The position numbers and the translations under genes were made by a program. The notes below the pieces were generated by a model, which was not told the DNA's origin, made no database searches, and saw only the letters and a program-made list of their open reading frames with translations. This document shows positions 40,361 through 54,200 of a stretch of DNA of 64,000 bases, piece after piece. How positions within the stretch are numbered: the stretch's first letter is position 1; each line of letters opens with the position of its first letter. The DNA comes from Gymnothorax reevesii (lineage: Eukaryota > Chordata > Actinopteri > Anguilliformes > Muraenidae), in NCBI GenBank assembly GCA_029721435.1, contig CM056592.1, forward strand, positions 35,847,611-35,911,610, given 5' to 3'.

Positions 40361-40892
40361 GAAAAGGTACTCCAATTAGCAACAAAAAAAGATTTGCTTT
40401 TGTCCCAATATAGTGTTTACAGTAGATTGCTCCATTATTTGTAACATGTTCATGCACAGCTGTTCAGTTGAAGAGTAAAAATTATTTTAAATAAATTGTG
40501 TATACATTAAGTGCAGATCTTTGGCTGGGCTTGTATACTGCTGGTGAATACATAGAGCCAGAGCTATGGGTGAAATCAGCTTGCTGAGCTCAATGCTGGA
40601 AGAAACACAAAACAGATTGTTTCATTTCCCGATGCCTGGATTTGGTCACCGATGGATGGTTTAAAGGTAACTGATAGCCATTATGCAAGGGTGGTCTGCA
40701 CAGCACACATTAACAGATCCTACAGATGTGTACAGTGGAGACAGTTAATGTACAATCTGTGCCACACTTCTTTTACTGATTAGCATCTTAATTGCAGCAC
40801 ACCTGACTATGTGGCCTAGTAGTCAGTCTAACTAATTAAAACTTTTGCCAAGTTTATATATATTATTTTACAAGTGTAGCCAGCTCGTTCAC
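40361..40892. other. Intergenic, no recognised feature
   Basis: AT-rich sequence without exon-like reading or bounded repeats. Confidence 0.45.
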
Positions 40893-41102
40893 TTAACCCT
40901 TAGAGTGCCACATTGATGTTTGTCGCTTGATGAAAGATATCAAAATCAAAGCTCTTGAAAACCTATCATATGGAGACTAGTTTAAAAGTGCTCCCGTGGG
41001 GGAGCTCTTTTAAACTAGTCTCCACATGATGGGCTTTCAACAGCACGAGATAATTAAAGTTATACATTTTTTATTTATTTATTTCAGCACTCTGAGGGTT
41101 AA
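40893..41102. mobile_element. Palindromic piggyBac-like MITE, copy c
   Basis: TTAACCCTTAGAGTGCCA to CACTCTGAGGGTTAA. The centre is a near-perfect hairpin with about 45-bp arms: CTTGAAAACCTATCATATGG and AGACTAGTTTAAAAGTGCTC on the left, their mirrors on the right, and a GTGG loop. Best-preserved stem of the family in this window. Confidence 0.92.
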
Positions 41103-41940
41103 TTATTTTGATCATTCAGCAATGACGAAAAAAGACTGGTGAGTAAATGCAAGGGCTTGCAGCCTGCTCAGGTACAGAAAACCTCATATTTGGCCAAGGT
41201 TCAGCATAAATGACTGCGCTTGGCACATTGACTTTTGCGCGACAGCCAATGCAAACCGTGTTTTCAGCATCAGCGACCGAAGAGCACGCGAGTCCAAGAC
41301 CATTTCCAATTTGTTTACAACTTACACTCAGAGTTCAAATTACGCAAATGCCTGGCATACTTAGTTCTGGCCATGGCATATCCAGATTACCTGAAAAAAT
41401 TCAAAGGCAGTAACCTTTGTATTCAATATTTATGTCCCAACCCCCCTCCCCCCAAAGGGAGGGGGTACAAATAGTTTTTTGTCCGGTTTCCCGTGTGCGT
41501 GCGCATCTGCAACCGCGTTCACACCATTTGCGTACCATAACTCAGAAACCGTCTGATACATTTCCATGAAAATTTGCACACATTTGCATCAGGTTGTGCA
41601 GATGTGCCTTTGGCTATTTTGAGGTTATTAACTTTTCTATTTTCTTCCTAAATGTCTGTGAGCATCAGTGAGGGGCAGCTGCATTGGGTTGGGGGGGGGG
41701 GGGGGGGGCATTTGTTCTTTTTTTTTTTTGCCATAAAAACAAAAAAAAAAAATCTCTATTTCAAGGAAATATTAGCACCTGTCTGCACAAGTGTGTGAGT
41801 CATGGGCTCCTACCAAAGCTTCATGGTAATTCGCATATTGCCTAAGCTCAAAAATCATGACGTGTCCACAGAAGTCCAGCTTTGACAGGAATGGCGAGGC
41901 AGCAGCCCACACAGAGACGCTATTGGGCAGGTCCCTGACC
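41103..41940. other. Region downstream of arsg with poly-G and poly-T tracts
   Basis: Contains a GGGAGG/CCTCCC palindromic patch (41436-41466), a G run of about 21 bases (41688-41708) and T and A runs to 41752. It should include the arsg 3' UTR, but no polyadenylation signal can be chosen with confidence. Confidence 0.45.
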
Positions 41941-42218
41941 TCACGCCCCGCCCTCACAGCGACAGGTCACGTGGTCTGGGTTGCAGCACGGAGCGACGGA
42001 GGGGTCCACGGTGTAGTCGGCGCGAGAGACGTTATCGCTGGCGATGTCCTGCAGGATGGCGTCTCTCTCCGTCTGCAGTCGCTCCAGAGCCTTCGCGTAC
42101 TCCTCGCTGCGGCCGTCCAAGGGGCTGCCCTCCTCCTCGTCCCGAGAGAGGTCAAAGATCAGAGGGGGGTCGTGGACCTCCTGCCTCCCAGTCCCCCCAC
42201 CGCAGGCCTCGGCGGCAC
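41941..42218 (-). CDS. arsg: arsg exon 11 (last)
   Basis: Acceptor GCGCTACAG; 92 codons including TGA at 41943-41941. Encodes [29 protein letters not shown] and [11 protein letters not shown], the C-terminal sulfatase domain ending typical of ARSG, with paired cysteines and an NVS sequon. Confidence 0.94.
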
Positions 42219-45200
42219 CTGTAGCGCAGAAATGTCAGTGTTCCTGCTGCCAAACAGCTCGGTCAGCGGGGAGGCCGACCCTGAGACCTCATTTGGGTCG
42301 GGAGAGATTGAGTTTCTCTGCGAAAACAAAGAACTCTGCAGTCGAGCGAAAAAAGCCTGCTCTATCCGGTCATCTCTCTCCGCATTTGCACTCCTGCATC
42401 TCCGCTCTGGAGTCCTTGAGACAGGGAATACTCTCACTCTCGCTTTTAATGCTCAATAGACCTTCCCCCATGTTATAAAGAATTAAAAATTAATGTGCGA
42501 TTCTGCCTGTGTGACTGGAGATCTCAGTTCTCCGCAGTAGCAATTTCTGAGCTGTGATCCTATCTCTGGCCTTGAACTGTGCTCCTGCTTAAATGCGGAG
42601 CGCTAAGATATTTACTTTTCCACATAAAACAACATTTAAATGCACACATGCACCAATTAGGTTCCTTTCAACAACAGATGTTCACATTATAGCTATTTTT
42701 CTGGTCCAACAGAGCGTCAGTGGTCTGTTTTGCAACCTTGGAAGAATGTCTAAACGAGGTCAATGGCAGAATCCTCGAACGGTATTTCAGTCATCTAATT
42801 TCCTAAGAGAATATTCTGGAGCTGAAAAGAATTACAATACAATTGTAAACAATTGTAAATAATCTACAATCTGGTTTTATTATAATCTTTTAAGATGAGC
42901 TTCAGTTTAACCATTACACAATAAAGCAAAAGGCCGCAATGCAATGTCATTAGGGACTACCGTCAGCTGGAAGCTTCCAGAATGTGTTCTCACCAGTGAC
43001 GTAGAAAGCCTTGTACTGTCCCGCCCTAACTGTCTGCAGTCCACCAATTGGCCCAGCAGCACCGCTGTTAGGATGGCAAAGACTCTATAATAGGGAACAG
43101 GGCACAAGGTTAGGAGAGCGTTCATGATTAAGTTGAGATTGACCAGAACCATCAATGCTAACTGTTAACGTGCAGCTCAGCGCGCATATTTGCTTCCAAA
43201 GAGATTTCGAAGAAGCACAAAGGGCATTTCTGTGACTAGCCAACCATGAATGACTTCACCAATGAGGGGAAGACTTTGGTAAATAGATAACAGACGTGTC
43301 TGAATTAAAACCTTTAATTTGCGCTCAGAGGTACCTGATGTCCCGTCTCGGAGCCATGAAGCAGAACATCTGTCAGGTCCAGCCCATCATACCGCCTGTG
43401 CCGCGGGGCCTCAGCAGCTCCTAGGGAGAGGACAGTGGGGAAGACGTCCAGCCCACTGCCGGAGGGTCAAGTTTGAGTTAAATCTAATCGGAGTTTCCAT
43501 TACGCCACCTCAGTAATGTCTAGTTCCTTCTGTCTTCAGCACCTGAGAAGGACGCTGCTGGTGCTGTTTTCTGGAACCTTCCCTGGCCAGTAGGCCACTG
43601 TTGGCACACGGTGTCCTCCTTCCCACGTCGTCCTCTTGGCAGAGCCTCCACCTGATGGTCAATAAACCGAAAAAAAATACTAAAACCGGTTTCAGGAGAG
43701 ATTATTTCTTTTCACCACAACCAAAGATCCATGAATGATATATACTTCCGTACTCCTTGCTAGGCAGTTCATGTATCCATTACAGTATGTGTCTTCTACT
43801 TCAGCTTCCAGAATATCTACATTTTTAAGGCTGAACAAAATACTTTCAGATCAGATCAGAATGGCGGCCATGTTTACAGTCAAAGGGTCAAGTCTAGAAG
43901 TAAACGCTTTCGCAAGTTTGGTCTCCTTAGCGATGACATCAGAAATGGAGGTCATGAGAGTGTAAACCTTGAAATTAGCTACGGTGGAAATTTACCTCTG
44001 TCTGTCTGCCAACGTCCTAGGAAAGGACCCACATTTCCAGCAAACTCACACTTCTGGGTCCACGGGCCATTATCACCTGAGAAGACGGGAGGAAAGTCTA
44101 CTTATTTTTCTGGACTTTTCCAATGTGCAAGTGATCTGTCCACACACCAGAGTAACCCAACACACTGACCCGTGAACCAGATTAATGTATTCTCCTTATC
44201 GCTCTCGTCTGATGCGTTCCTAATGGCCCCTACCAGGCTGTCCATTTCCCTCAGACTGGCCGCATACACAAGCCCCGGGTCTCCCCCTTCGAGGGACACA
44301 TCTGGACAGAGCGGCACATGCATGTGAGACAGGGCCACATACAGCAGGAAGGGCCGGCCTCTTTCTCTGCAGAGCACAGAAGGTTCCGGAAAAAAAGACA
44401 AGAAAAAACATTAACCCCCGGAGCGCTAAATGCAACCAAGGTATCAAAATCAAAGCTGTTGAAAGCTGAGCTCCCGCAGGGGAGCTCTTTTAAACAAGTC
44501 GCCACGTGATAGGTTTTCAGCAGCACAAGGTAATTATATTTATATTTTTTTCAAATTTACTTCAGCGCTCTAAGGGTTAAATTGATCAACGCAAAAGGTC
44601 CCGTCAGTGCTAGAAAAACACCGTGCGGACCAGATTATGACACCTGCTCGAAACTAATGCACAGAGTCAGTGTGAGCAGAGAAAGCTGCACATGGTTTGA
44701 AATGGTACTTAGGTTACCAACAAGACCATTTATCATCACATTATATAGCAAGAAAGTAAGCACTGGGCCACCAATACATACACAGTGAGGAGAGGAAACC
44801 TGTCCAGCTTGACCTTAGGCTTGCAATGGAATACAGCATGTGATACCTCTCTCTTCTTCATGAATAGTCCTCAAGAGACAATAATTTTGACGACAGGCAC
44901 TAGAAACCACCCATTACGCTATTATACATTTCAACTGTGTTGTTCTTGGCAATGACGATCATGTATGAAACGGATTCAATTTCACTGCAACATTCCAATT
45001 AAAGCAAATTAACTCCTAACAAAACATATGTGAAAAGATCGCCGTGGCTGACGTCTCAAAGAACACGGTTTTGCTTTGGGATGGGTGGTAAAAATGGCGA
45101 CCGACTCCTCAGCCTGAATAGATACCTCGCGTCGCGAATGACATTAACGGCCGTCTGCTTGTACCGCTCAGCCAGCGTCCAGAGGTTCAAGGGCTGTTCC

Positions 45201-48200
45201 ACGATGCTCAAGTTCTCGTACAAGGGCAGAGCCACTTTGGAGTAACAGCCGTCATGTTTCTGTCTGTGGGGTGAGTTTTTAGTACGGAGAAAATATTACC
45301 AATATTTCAAATGTCATGATGCATGCAAGAAGAATTCAAGTCTTGAGAGGTCAATCACCAAAACCTACTTCATTGCCGCATGCTAACGGCCAGCTTGGAG
45401 CGAATGAAACATGCTTGCACAGACTAGGAGAGCCTGAACGACAGCCTCGCACCTGAGCATTAACGCATCACGTTCACATGGCGGACAGCTTGGAAGGTCA
45501 AAGCCGGGTATGCCTGTACAGCCCATGTCATTGCTGTAGGGAATTCCCAGGTAGTAATCAAAGCCTGGGCAGGAACAGATGCTCTCATATAATCACACGC
45601 ATAATCATGATGAGCTCAAGCCAAATTAACCAATAGACATCGACACGAATAATTACTATGACAATAATATTTTTACCGTTTTCCCGCTAACATTTTTATG
45701 ATTGTATGTACAGCACATGCATTGTACCATATGTAAGAACATAAAAAAACAATGTAATGGTACATAGATCTAAGCACAGAGCATCTCTATATACAGTCAC
45801 AATTGTATTTTTAAGGGGACACATTATGAAAAACTCACTTTTTCAGTTTTTGTGCACATACATATTGGTATTTGGAGTGCTTACCAACCCTCAAACTGGG
45901 AGGTAAAACAACCCAATAATTTATTTGGGGCTGCATTTTTCATAGTTCATGGCATTCGGCATGGCGGTCGCATTTGGCCTATGTCACTTGCAGGCTCATG
46001 AGAATTGTTCCGCCCCTCATCTGAATATCTCCACCCATAGCTTATTTTATATGGCAACATCCCACCTTCAAATTCGCAAAAGCCCATAACTAGCTATATG
46101 TGTTCTATCCATTTTTTGCCTGAATGCTTTATATTACTAACTTGGATCAGTACAACACAGGATTAGCAAAAAAATGTATAATAAAGGGGAATTTTCTGGA
46201 GGATACAAAGAAGTGGTGGTTTCGATTTATTTTCTAGGACCACCTGGAGCTAGCCAGCTGAGTGTTGGACAATTTCTGTTATCAGAGAATTCCAAGTGTA
46301 ATCTTAGTAAAATACGCATGGCTTGGTTGTTACTGTAACTTGCGAACTAGCTAAGTGCTACTAAATTGACTTTCTATTTAGAAACCATGGCTAATTCATC
46401 CAAAAGCAATGTACGAGACGCATTCATATGAAAAGAGCGGGCAACTGTTTTCAATCGAATTCATTCCGTTTTAAATAAAGTACCTTGCGCAGTACATGGT
46501 AACGGCTGCTAATATACAGGCGCTAGCTCCGGATCATTCTTAATGGCGAGAACTGGATTACAAGTGTAGGAAAACTTTTATGGCGACTACAAGTAGCATC
46601 TCTGAGAGTGCAATGTCTACGCTTATTGAGACTCTAGACATTACCTCTGCATACGCATTGTGCTGATTGGCTACCAAGCCAGTCACCGTTTCAGTCAGCT
46701 GTATTTAGAGACTTGTCTGCAACTGTGGAATTATGACATCTTTGCTCTCTGTTGACACAGTGTCTCTGTTCACTCGCCATTTTGAATAAAGCACATTTCA
46801 TATAGGGGACGCCCGTTCAGAGCAGCCTATTTTTTAGAGGGTTAGAAATGACCAGAATGAAATTGCTGAGAAATTGTGGAATTTTAAATTTTTTTTTTTT
46901 TTGCAAAGAAGTTTATAAACTTCCCTTTCGGACGTCCAAGAATATTAGAAATTGAAAAAAGTAGCATAATAGGTCCCCATTCAAAACATCACATCAAGAC
47001 AGGTGAGCTTTTGACAATTATGGTCCCAATGAACCAAAGAGAACAAGCCAGTTTGACGACCCATTATGTGGAAAAGGGTTTTCGTGGAGGCCTTAAAAAT
47101 CATGCATGCGGATGCCCCTGCGAGTAATTCACCATGGTAGCCCAGTAAAATTGCCCAAGAAGAGAAAAATGAAATGGAAGAAGCGAGTTAAGAGAATTAC
47201 ACAGCATTTTCATGAAGCTACAGAGATGAAGCCACAAAACACAGGCTAATTATAGCTGTTCAGCAGCAGAGTTAAACAGGAGGTGTAGTCCTATAATATT
47301 TGGGGCACCATTTTCCGGAATCAGAGCTGCGTGGCACATGGGTGTAGCTCAGTCAGTGGCACAGCGCATGGGCACATGTGGCACGACTCCTGCACGCTGG
47401 CATGTCTGTAACCAGATGCGAGGCGCGGGACCACAGGGCTGCACAACAGCCATAAACAATTAACAATGGAAACAGATGATGGAATAAACATTATAAAAAG
47501 AAAATGAGTCATATATCCCCTTTAAAACTACTGGAACAGCAATGTTCATTCTTCAGTTGTTGCAATACACTGAATTCATTTGGAGTAAAGATCTAAAGAT
47601 TAGGACAAGGATTCCGAATTTCATCTTTGGTTTTTTGATATTTTCACCGAGATGTAATTGTATTAAACTACATACAAAGTAGCATCTTTGGTATCAGACC
47701 ACCCAATTTTTTGGAGAACAAAAGATTTGGAATGCAGTATTTAAGTAAATGAAAGTAAATTACACCAGAAGTGTATTACTCCTAGAAGTGTGCAAGGACT
47801 CATTGGGTGCATCTCTAAGCATAGGCAGCATCGTTCGTAGGCTGCATTTTTAGGGGTCGTCACCTAGTTCCATCCGCCAAACAGACTGATTGAACCCAAA
47901 AGTTAATCTTATTCCTAACCCGTAGTGTTAGTTCGGTGGATGGAAGTAAGCTACGTCCCCTAAAAATAGGGTCATCACAGGCTGCAGCCTACGCTTTGAG
48001 ATGCACCCATTGAGTGCTGCAGTCGGCATTTGCCCGTTAATATCACATCAGATGAGTTTGGGCGCCTCTAGTGGTGAATCTACAAACTGTCAGGAGAGGC
48101 GATCATGTTCGAAACAAATCGCCACAGCTCTCTGCGAATGCAGCGCATGCTATCCACAAACCAGTCCAGCTAAGACGTGTGGATTCATGGGATTTTTTCA

Positions 48201-51200
48201 AAAAGCAAATCAGCATACATTTATCTCCCACAATTCAGTGTGGTTCATGTTAATGAAGCCATCGAGAATGGCTGACAATTAACAAATTTCTCCGACGGTG
48301 GGCTTCTCTGCACAAAAAGACAGATTTCGGGAATTTACCTGTGATCAGACGTCACATCATGTGTTAGACACCATTGCCGTCTACCCACTCTAAGTTACCG
48401 TTGTTCACTTCTAGGAGTAACAGACTTCTGATTACACTTAGTGTACGGTTGTACTTCCATTACTTACAATAACTGCATCTAACCTACTGCCCATTGATAT
48501 GACCAAACTGTTGAATTCTTCTTTTTTAATTTTCAGGTGTCTACAGCAGACTCTCAGTTGTTATGGGGTTTTTTCCATTCAATCTCCTCTTAAGGAGGAG
48601 AAATGGAACCTCAAACAAGGTGTGATAATTGACTTGGCAAGTTTAACCTTCCACTTTTCTCTCCAGTGAAGTCCTTTCTCGTGTCGGCTGTGTGCTTTCA
48701 GTCAGTCTATTTCTGCATGATAAAGTTCGTCCCATCTTGTCTGGACCAATCTCTTTGTGCACTGACTGACAGAATGTCTTTTTGCTGACTTTGGAATTCA
48801 TCCTGCAGCTACCACCAAGAGTTCATCATCTACAGAGATAAGTGAACCCAAACCAGGCCAAGCCAAGACCTCTTCTGTGCCGTGCTTCACAGATGAGCTC
48901 CCATGCTTTGGATCATGAGTAGATCCAGTTTCGTTCGTTCCCAACTTCGTGGCTCATCACTGTATTTCATTGCAAATTGTTTTCTGGTCTAATTCTTTCT
49001 ACTGAGGAGTAGTTTGAATCTTGTGGTACATATCCACAATACTACAACTCACTAAGTCTTCTTCTAAAGCCGCTTTCACGCTGGACGCGAAACAAATTTT
49101 TCACACGACAGATTGCATTCAAAGTCAATGCTGTATTCGCGTCTTTGCACTGACTTTGAATGTAATCTGTCGTGGGGAAAATGTGTTTCGTGTCCGGTGT
49201 GAAAGCGGCTTAACAGTTGATAAAAATACCTACACCCCAGCCTTGTGAGGACTGTGTGAGCTGTCACTGATTGATCTTTTTGTATTTTATTTCACAGCTT
49301 GCACAATGTGCTCGTCACCGACTGCGTTTGTTCTCCTTGGACGAGCAGTTCCATGCCTGTTGCCGACTGTGCCGGCCATCTCTCTCTTTTCGTCAGGACG
49401 TTGCAATTTGTTGCACAGGTGATCCCTAATGCTTACGCGACAGCGGTGAACATTTCCCCGCTTTTCCAAGCTTCCAAATAACTTGCTTTTCTCCCTAAGG
49501 CAGCGCTGGTCTTCGTGTTGGTGTATCTTTTCAAACACAAATTCTATGCAGTCAACGCGGGCAAACCCCAAGTCTAAAACCAAGAAAATAAATGAAAAAA
49601 ATCGTAATTGTTTAAGCGGGCAGTCTACCATGACACATCTGAGACGCAGAAAACACCTCTCCGTCACATTTTACAGTACTTCCGCTCGCCTACAAATTGG
49701 GTGGTCGGATACGAAAGGTGGTACGCTCCAAGTGAGTAAATACAAGCTGAAATTTGGAACTGCCTTCCCTGCGTGTCTTTAGATCTCAACGTCGACTGTC
49801 TTCAGCATAAAGCAAAAACAAAGGGCTTTCTCTTACTACTCCAGCGCTTTTGTTGGGGATTCTAAGTGCAAAGTTTGGATTTTTGATCAAAGTCAAAATG
49901 GACGGCATACAATCAAACCAAACAGCTGATTTAGTAAAGGTGCGGTGCGGTCCGGCCTGCGTTGCTTGGAGAAGCTGTGAATTTAACAGCACACAGGGTT
50001 GATGTGCACTACAGACCCGGGCTAAGCAGGAGGGTGACGCAGGCACAAATTGCAGACTGCGCCAACACCGAAACTGCAATACGGAGCACAATAATTGCAG
50101 AGCTTTGCTTGATCTCCGTCGACACGCCCTCAGTGGTCTCCACCCTCCTCGGCACGCGGTGTGCCAGCAAACAAAAAAATGGGTCCAGGAAAATCAAAAT
50201 ACGCAACAGAACAATACAAATAGCACATTGTCTCTGCAAACGCTTGCCAATATAGGGCAGAGCCCTCGTTCTGCACTGATGAACTGGTTCAAGCAGTCTT
50301 AATGCCAGATCAACCCACGTAAACAAATACTTACTAATGAGGCGCCTTTCATCAGGGAGTGTCTAACTTAATTCAAATGGCTCAAACTGAAAATTGAAAG
50401 AAAAATAAATCTCTCTCACAGCAGGCACATTCATATTCACCTCTGTGGATCGGGTGAAACGAACCATTATGTCCCAGATGCCATTTTCCTGTCAAGGCAA
50501 AGAGGAAAAACACCTAATTAGAAACAAGTATTTACTCATAGTTTTCAGCAATATTTTGTCATATTAAAATATAATTTAAAAAAAAATACAACCCTAACTC
50601 CAAAATAGTTGGGACAAAGTGTAAATTGTGAATAAAATCAAAAATGCAATGACTTTCAAATCACACCAGCCAGTATTTTATTCACAACAGAACAGAGATA
50701 ACATAGGAAATGTCGAAACCAAGAAATTTTACAATTTTATCCACTAAATGAGCTCATTTCAAATTTGATGGCTGCTATAGGTCTCAAAAAAGTTGGGACA
50801 GGGGCCTTTTTACCATAGTGTAGCATCCCCTCTTCTTTTAAAAACAGAGTGGAGGCGTCTGGGCATTGAGGAGACAAGTTTCTTGAGTTTAGCCATTGGA
50901 ATTTGATCCCATTCTTGTTTAATACAGGCTTCCAGCTGCTGGAGAGTTTTGGGTCTCCTTTGACGGCCTTTTCGTTTCATTGCGCGCCAAATGTTCTCAA
51001 TCGGTGAAAGATCAGGACTGCAGGCAGACCAGTTCAGCACGCAGACTCTTCTACTACAAAGCCAAGCTGTTGTAATGGCTGCAGTATGTGGTTTCCATTG
51101 TCCTGCTGAAATACACAAGGCCTTCCCAGGAATAGATGTTGTCTGGTGGGGAGCATATGTTGCTCTAAAACTTTATATACCTTTCAGCATTTGTGGTGCG

Positions 51201-54200
51201 TTTTAAAACATGCAAGTGTCCCACACCATATGCACTAATGCATCCCCTTACCATCAGAGATGCTGGCTTTTGAACTGAGCGCTAACAGGAGGGGTGGTCT
51301 TTCTCCTCTTTAGCCCGGTGGACACGACGCCCATGATTTCTAACAAGAATGTCAAATTTGGACTCGTCTGACCACAGAACACTTTGCTACAGTCCATTTT
51401 AAATAAGCCTTGGCCTACAGAACACGGCGGCGCTTCTGGATCAAGCTCAACAATGGCTTTCTTTTTGCATGATAGAGTTTTAGGTGGCATCTGTGGATGG
51501 TGCGGCGGACTGCGTTTACAGACAGTGGTTTCTTGAAGTATTCCAGGGACCATTCAGTAATGTCAATGACATTATCATGCTGATGAGTGACGCAGTGGTG
51601 TCTGAGGGCCCGAAGATCACGGGCATCCAGAAAATGCTTCAGCCTTGTCCATTACGCACAGAGATTTTTCCAGTTTCTCTGAATCTTTTGATGATGTTAT
51701 GCACTTTCAATGATGAGGCCTTCAAAGCCTTTGCAATTTGACATTGAGGAACATTGTTTTTAAAGTATTCCACAATTCTTTTTAAGCAAGCCTTCAGGGG
51801 TTGGACAGTCTCTGGCCATCTTTACTTCTAAGAGACTCAGCCTCTCTAAGACATCCCTTTTACAGCCAAACATGTTACACACCTGATGCCAGATACAGCG
51901 CATGAATTATACCACAGCCTAGCGGCAATTGCCGTGTTTGTCCCTCTGTGTGGCCGTAATGCCCAACTACTCAAACGGTCAGTTTGGCTTGCCCTTTTTT
52001 CCAAGTGGCCGTGGTGCCCAAAAATTACCCAAAGTGGCGATTTTCGACACAGCAACTGAGCTGCGCGGCTCCTGTCCTCGCGCTGCCATGGACTTCTGAG
52101 CACTTTGTGCGACACGCCCACTCATTGACGAGTAAGGCAACGTTGCGTGAGGTTGGTATCCAACAACCATACATCCCTCCGACTTGAGAAAGATCAGCTC
52201 ACATTATGTTTTAAGCACAAACAAATAAATAATGTTGGTGTCAAGTATAGATATGTTTTTGGGCCGGGTGAGAACGGTGATTGTGTAACTTTCCTTGACA
52301 CAAACTAAACTTTGTGAGCGAGCTGGAGAGAGCATTCACTAACAACGTTAGCATGAGCAGTGCGTCTCCTGCTGTGCCCGACTGCGCAGCAGTAGCGGTC
52401 CGTCGGCAGTGACAAAGGCCATTGGAAACCTCATCTTCCAGTGCTTGATAACCAGAATATCTTGCAGTTCTCTTTTCCTGGGTAGCAACAGCTGTTCAGA
52501 CTAATTTGTTGAACGTCAGCATTCTAATTTATTTTCGATAGAATTGTTATACATTGCAACGTACAATTGAAGCATTTTCTTCCGCACATAAATGACGATG
52601 TAAAATATCAATATTTCTTCATAATTTCTGCGCTTGTGTAGCACAGATTTGCGTTAGTTTGCGATGTGCATTCAGCAATAGGCCTGAGCCCAGAGAATCC
52701 TTTCTAGATTCTGAATGTCGTCATGGATAAAGGACGTTGTCTGGCATGATGCACAGCTGAGTGACAACTGTAAGGATGGTGAAAATAAATGCCGCAAAGT
52801 CAATGAAAGATTTGGATTTTTGTCCCCCGCCGCGCGGAACGCGCGAAGCGGCGGGAAATAGTATTCACGACCGTCCGTCCGTACGTACGTCCGTACCTCC
52901 GTCCGTCCGTACGTCCCGAATCCTTGTAAGCGAGATATCTCAAGAACGAATTGACAGATTTTCTTCAAATTTGATGTCAACATGTATTAGTCTGATACCC
53001 CGGCGCCAGTCGATTTCAGTGACCTTCGCGCCGTTTTCAAGGTCACACCGAGAGATTGTGCATTTTCACACTTATAGCCTTGTCAGCGAAATATCTCAAG
53101 AACGAATCGACGGATTTACTTCAAATCTTATGTCAACATGTATTAGTCTGATACCCCGGCGCCTTTTGATTTTGGTGACCTTCGTGCCATTCTCAAGGTC
53201 ACACCAAGAGACTGTCGATTTTCACACGGATAGCCTTGTCAGCGACATATCTCAAGAACGAATTGACGGATTTACTATAACTTTTATGTCAACATGTATT
53301 AGGGTGATACCCCGGCGCCAGTCGATTTTGGTGACCTTCCCGCCATTCTCAAGGTCACACCGAGAGATTGTGGATTTTCACACTGATAGCATTGTCAGCG
53401 AGATATCTCAAGAACGAATCCACGGATTTTCTTCAAATCTTATGTCAACATATATTGGGGTGATACCCCGGCGCCAGTCCATTTCGGTGACCTTTGCGCC
53501 ATTCTCAAGGTCACACCGAGAAATTGTTCTTTTTGACACGATTTCACATTTTGTGGCGGGGGACAAAGACACGTTAGTGTCAAATACTTGTTGCATTTAT
53601 ATTATCATCGTTGCAATGTTAATTATACAAATGTTAAAAATAGACATGAACTTTTTCATCATCATTTCCAATTAGTAGTCATGTATTGGTCTTGATTATT
53701 CTGTCGATGAATTGCTGCAAGTTGGATAAAAATTTAACAAGTTTGAAAAGTAATAAAATATTGGTTTTCAATGTGCTCCTAATGATTGTATGTAGATAAG
53801 GCAGTATAAATCATTGTCATAATCACTTATTTTTCTTGCAAAATTGAGTAATTTGGTTTTGGACTTGGTGCCCTACATTTTGGCTGAGATGCCCCAATTT
53901 TTAAAGGCCAACTGGCCTTGCCCTAAAAATAACTTAACTCAAGGCCTGCAGTTAACTTAATTACTTAAATACAGCTGATTCCCTTATATTTTTATTGCTT
54001 TTTCAGCCCTTTTTTGCCTGTGTCCCAACTTTAAGACCTGTTGCAGCCAGAAAATTTGAAATGAGCTCATTTTGTGGATAAAATGTAGAAGGTCTCAGTT
54101 TCAACATTTGAAATATTATCTATGTTTTATTGTAAATAAAATATTGGTTCATGTGATCTGAAAGTAATTGCATTTTGATTTTATTCACAATTCCGTCCCA

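Noticed and set aside
47340..47420. tRNA gene or SINE head (TGTAGCTCAGTCAGTGGC)
   Set aside because: An A-box-like piece only; no B box (GGTTCRANTCC) at the right spacing and no cloverleaf pairing found.
49287..49667. 126-codon minus-strand frame in an arsg intron
   Set aside because: Basic, cysteine-containing composition but no family recognised and no motif order of a transposase; left as unclassified.
52761..53675. 304-codon open frame as a gene
   Set aside because: Produced by a 156-bp tandem repeat whose length is a multiple of three; no start context, domain or exon support.
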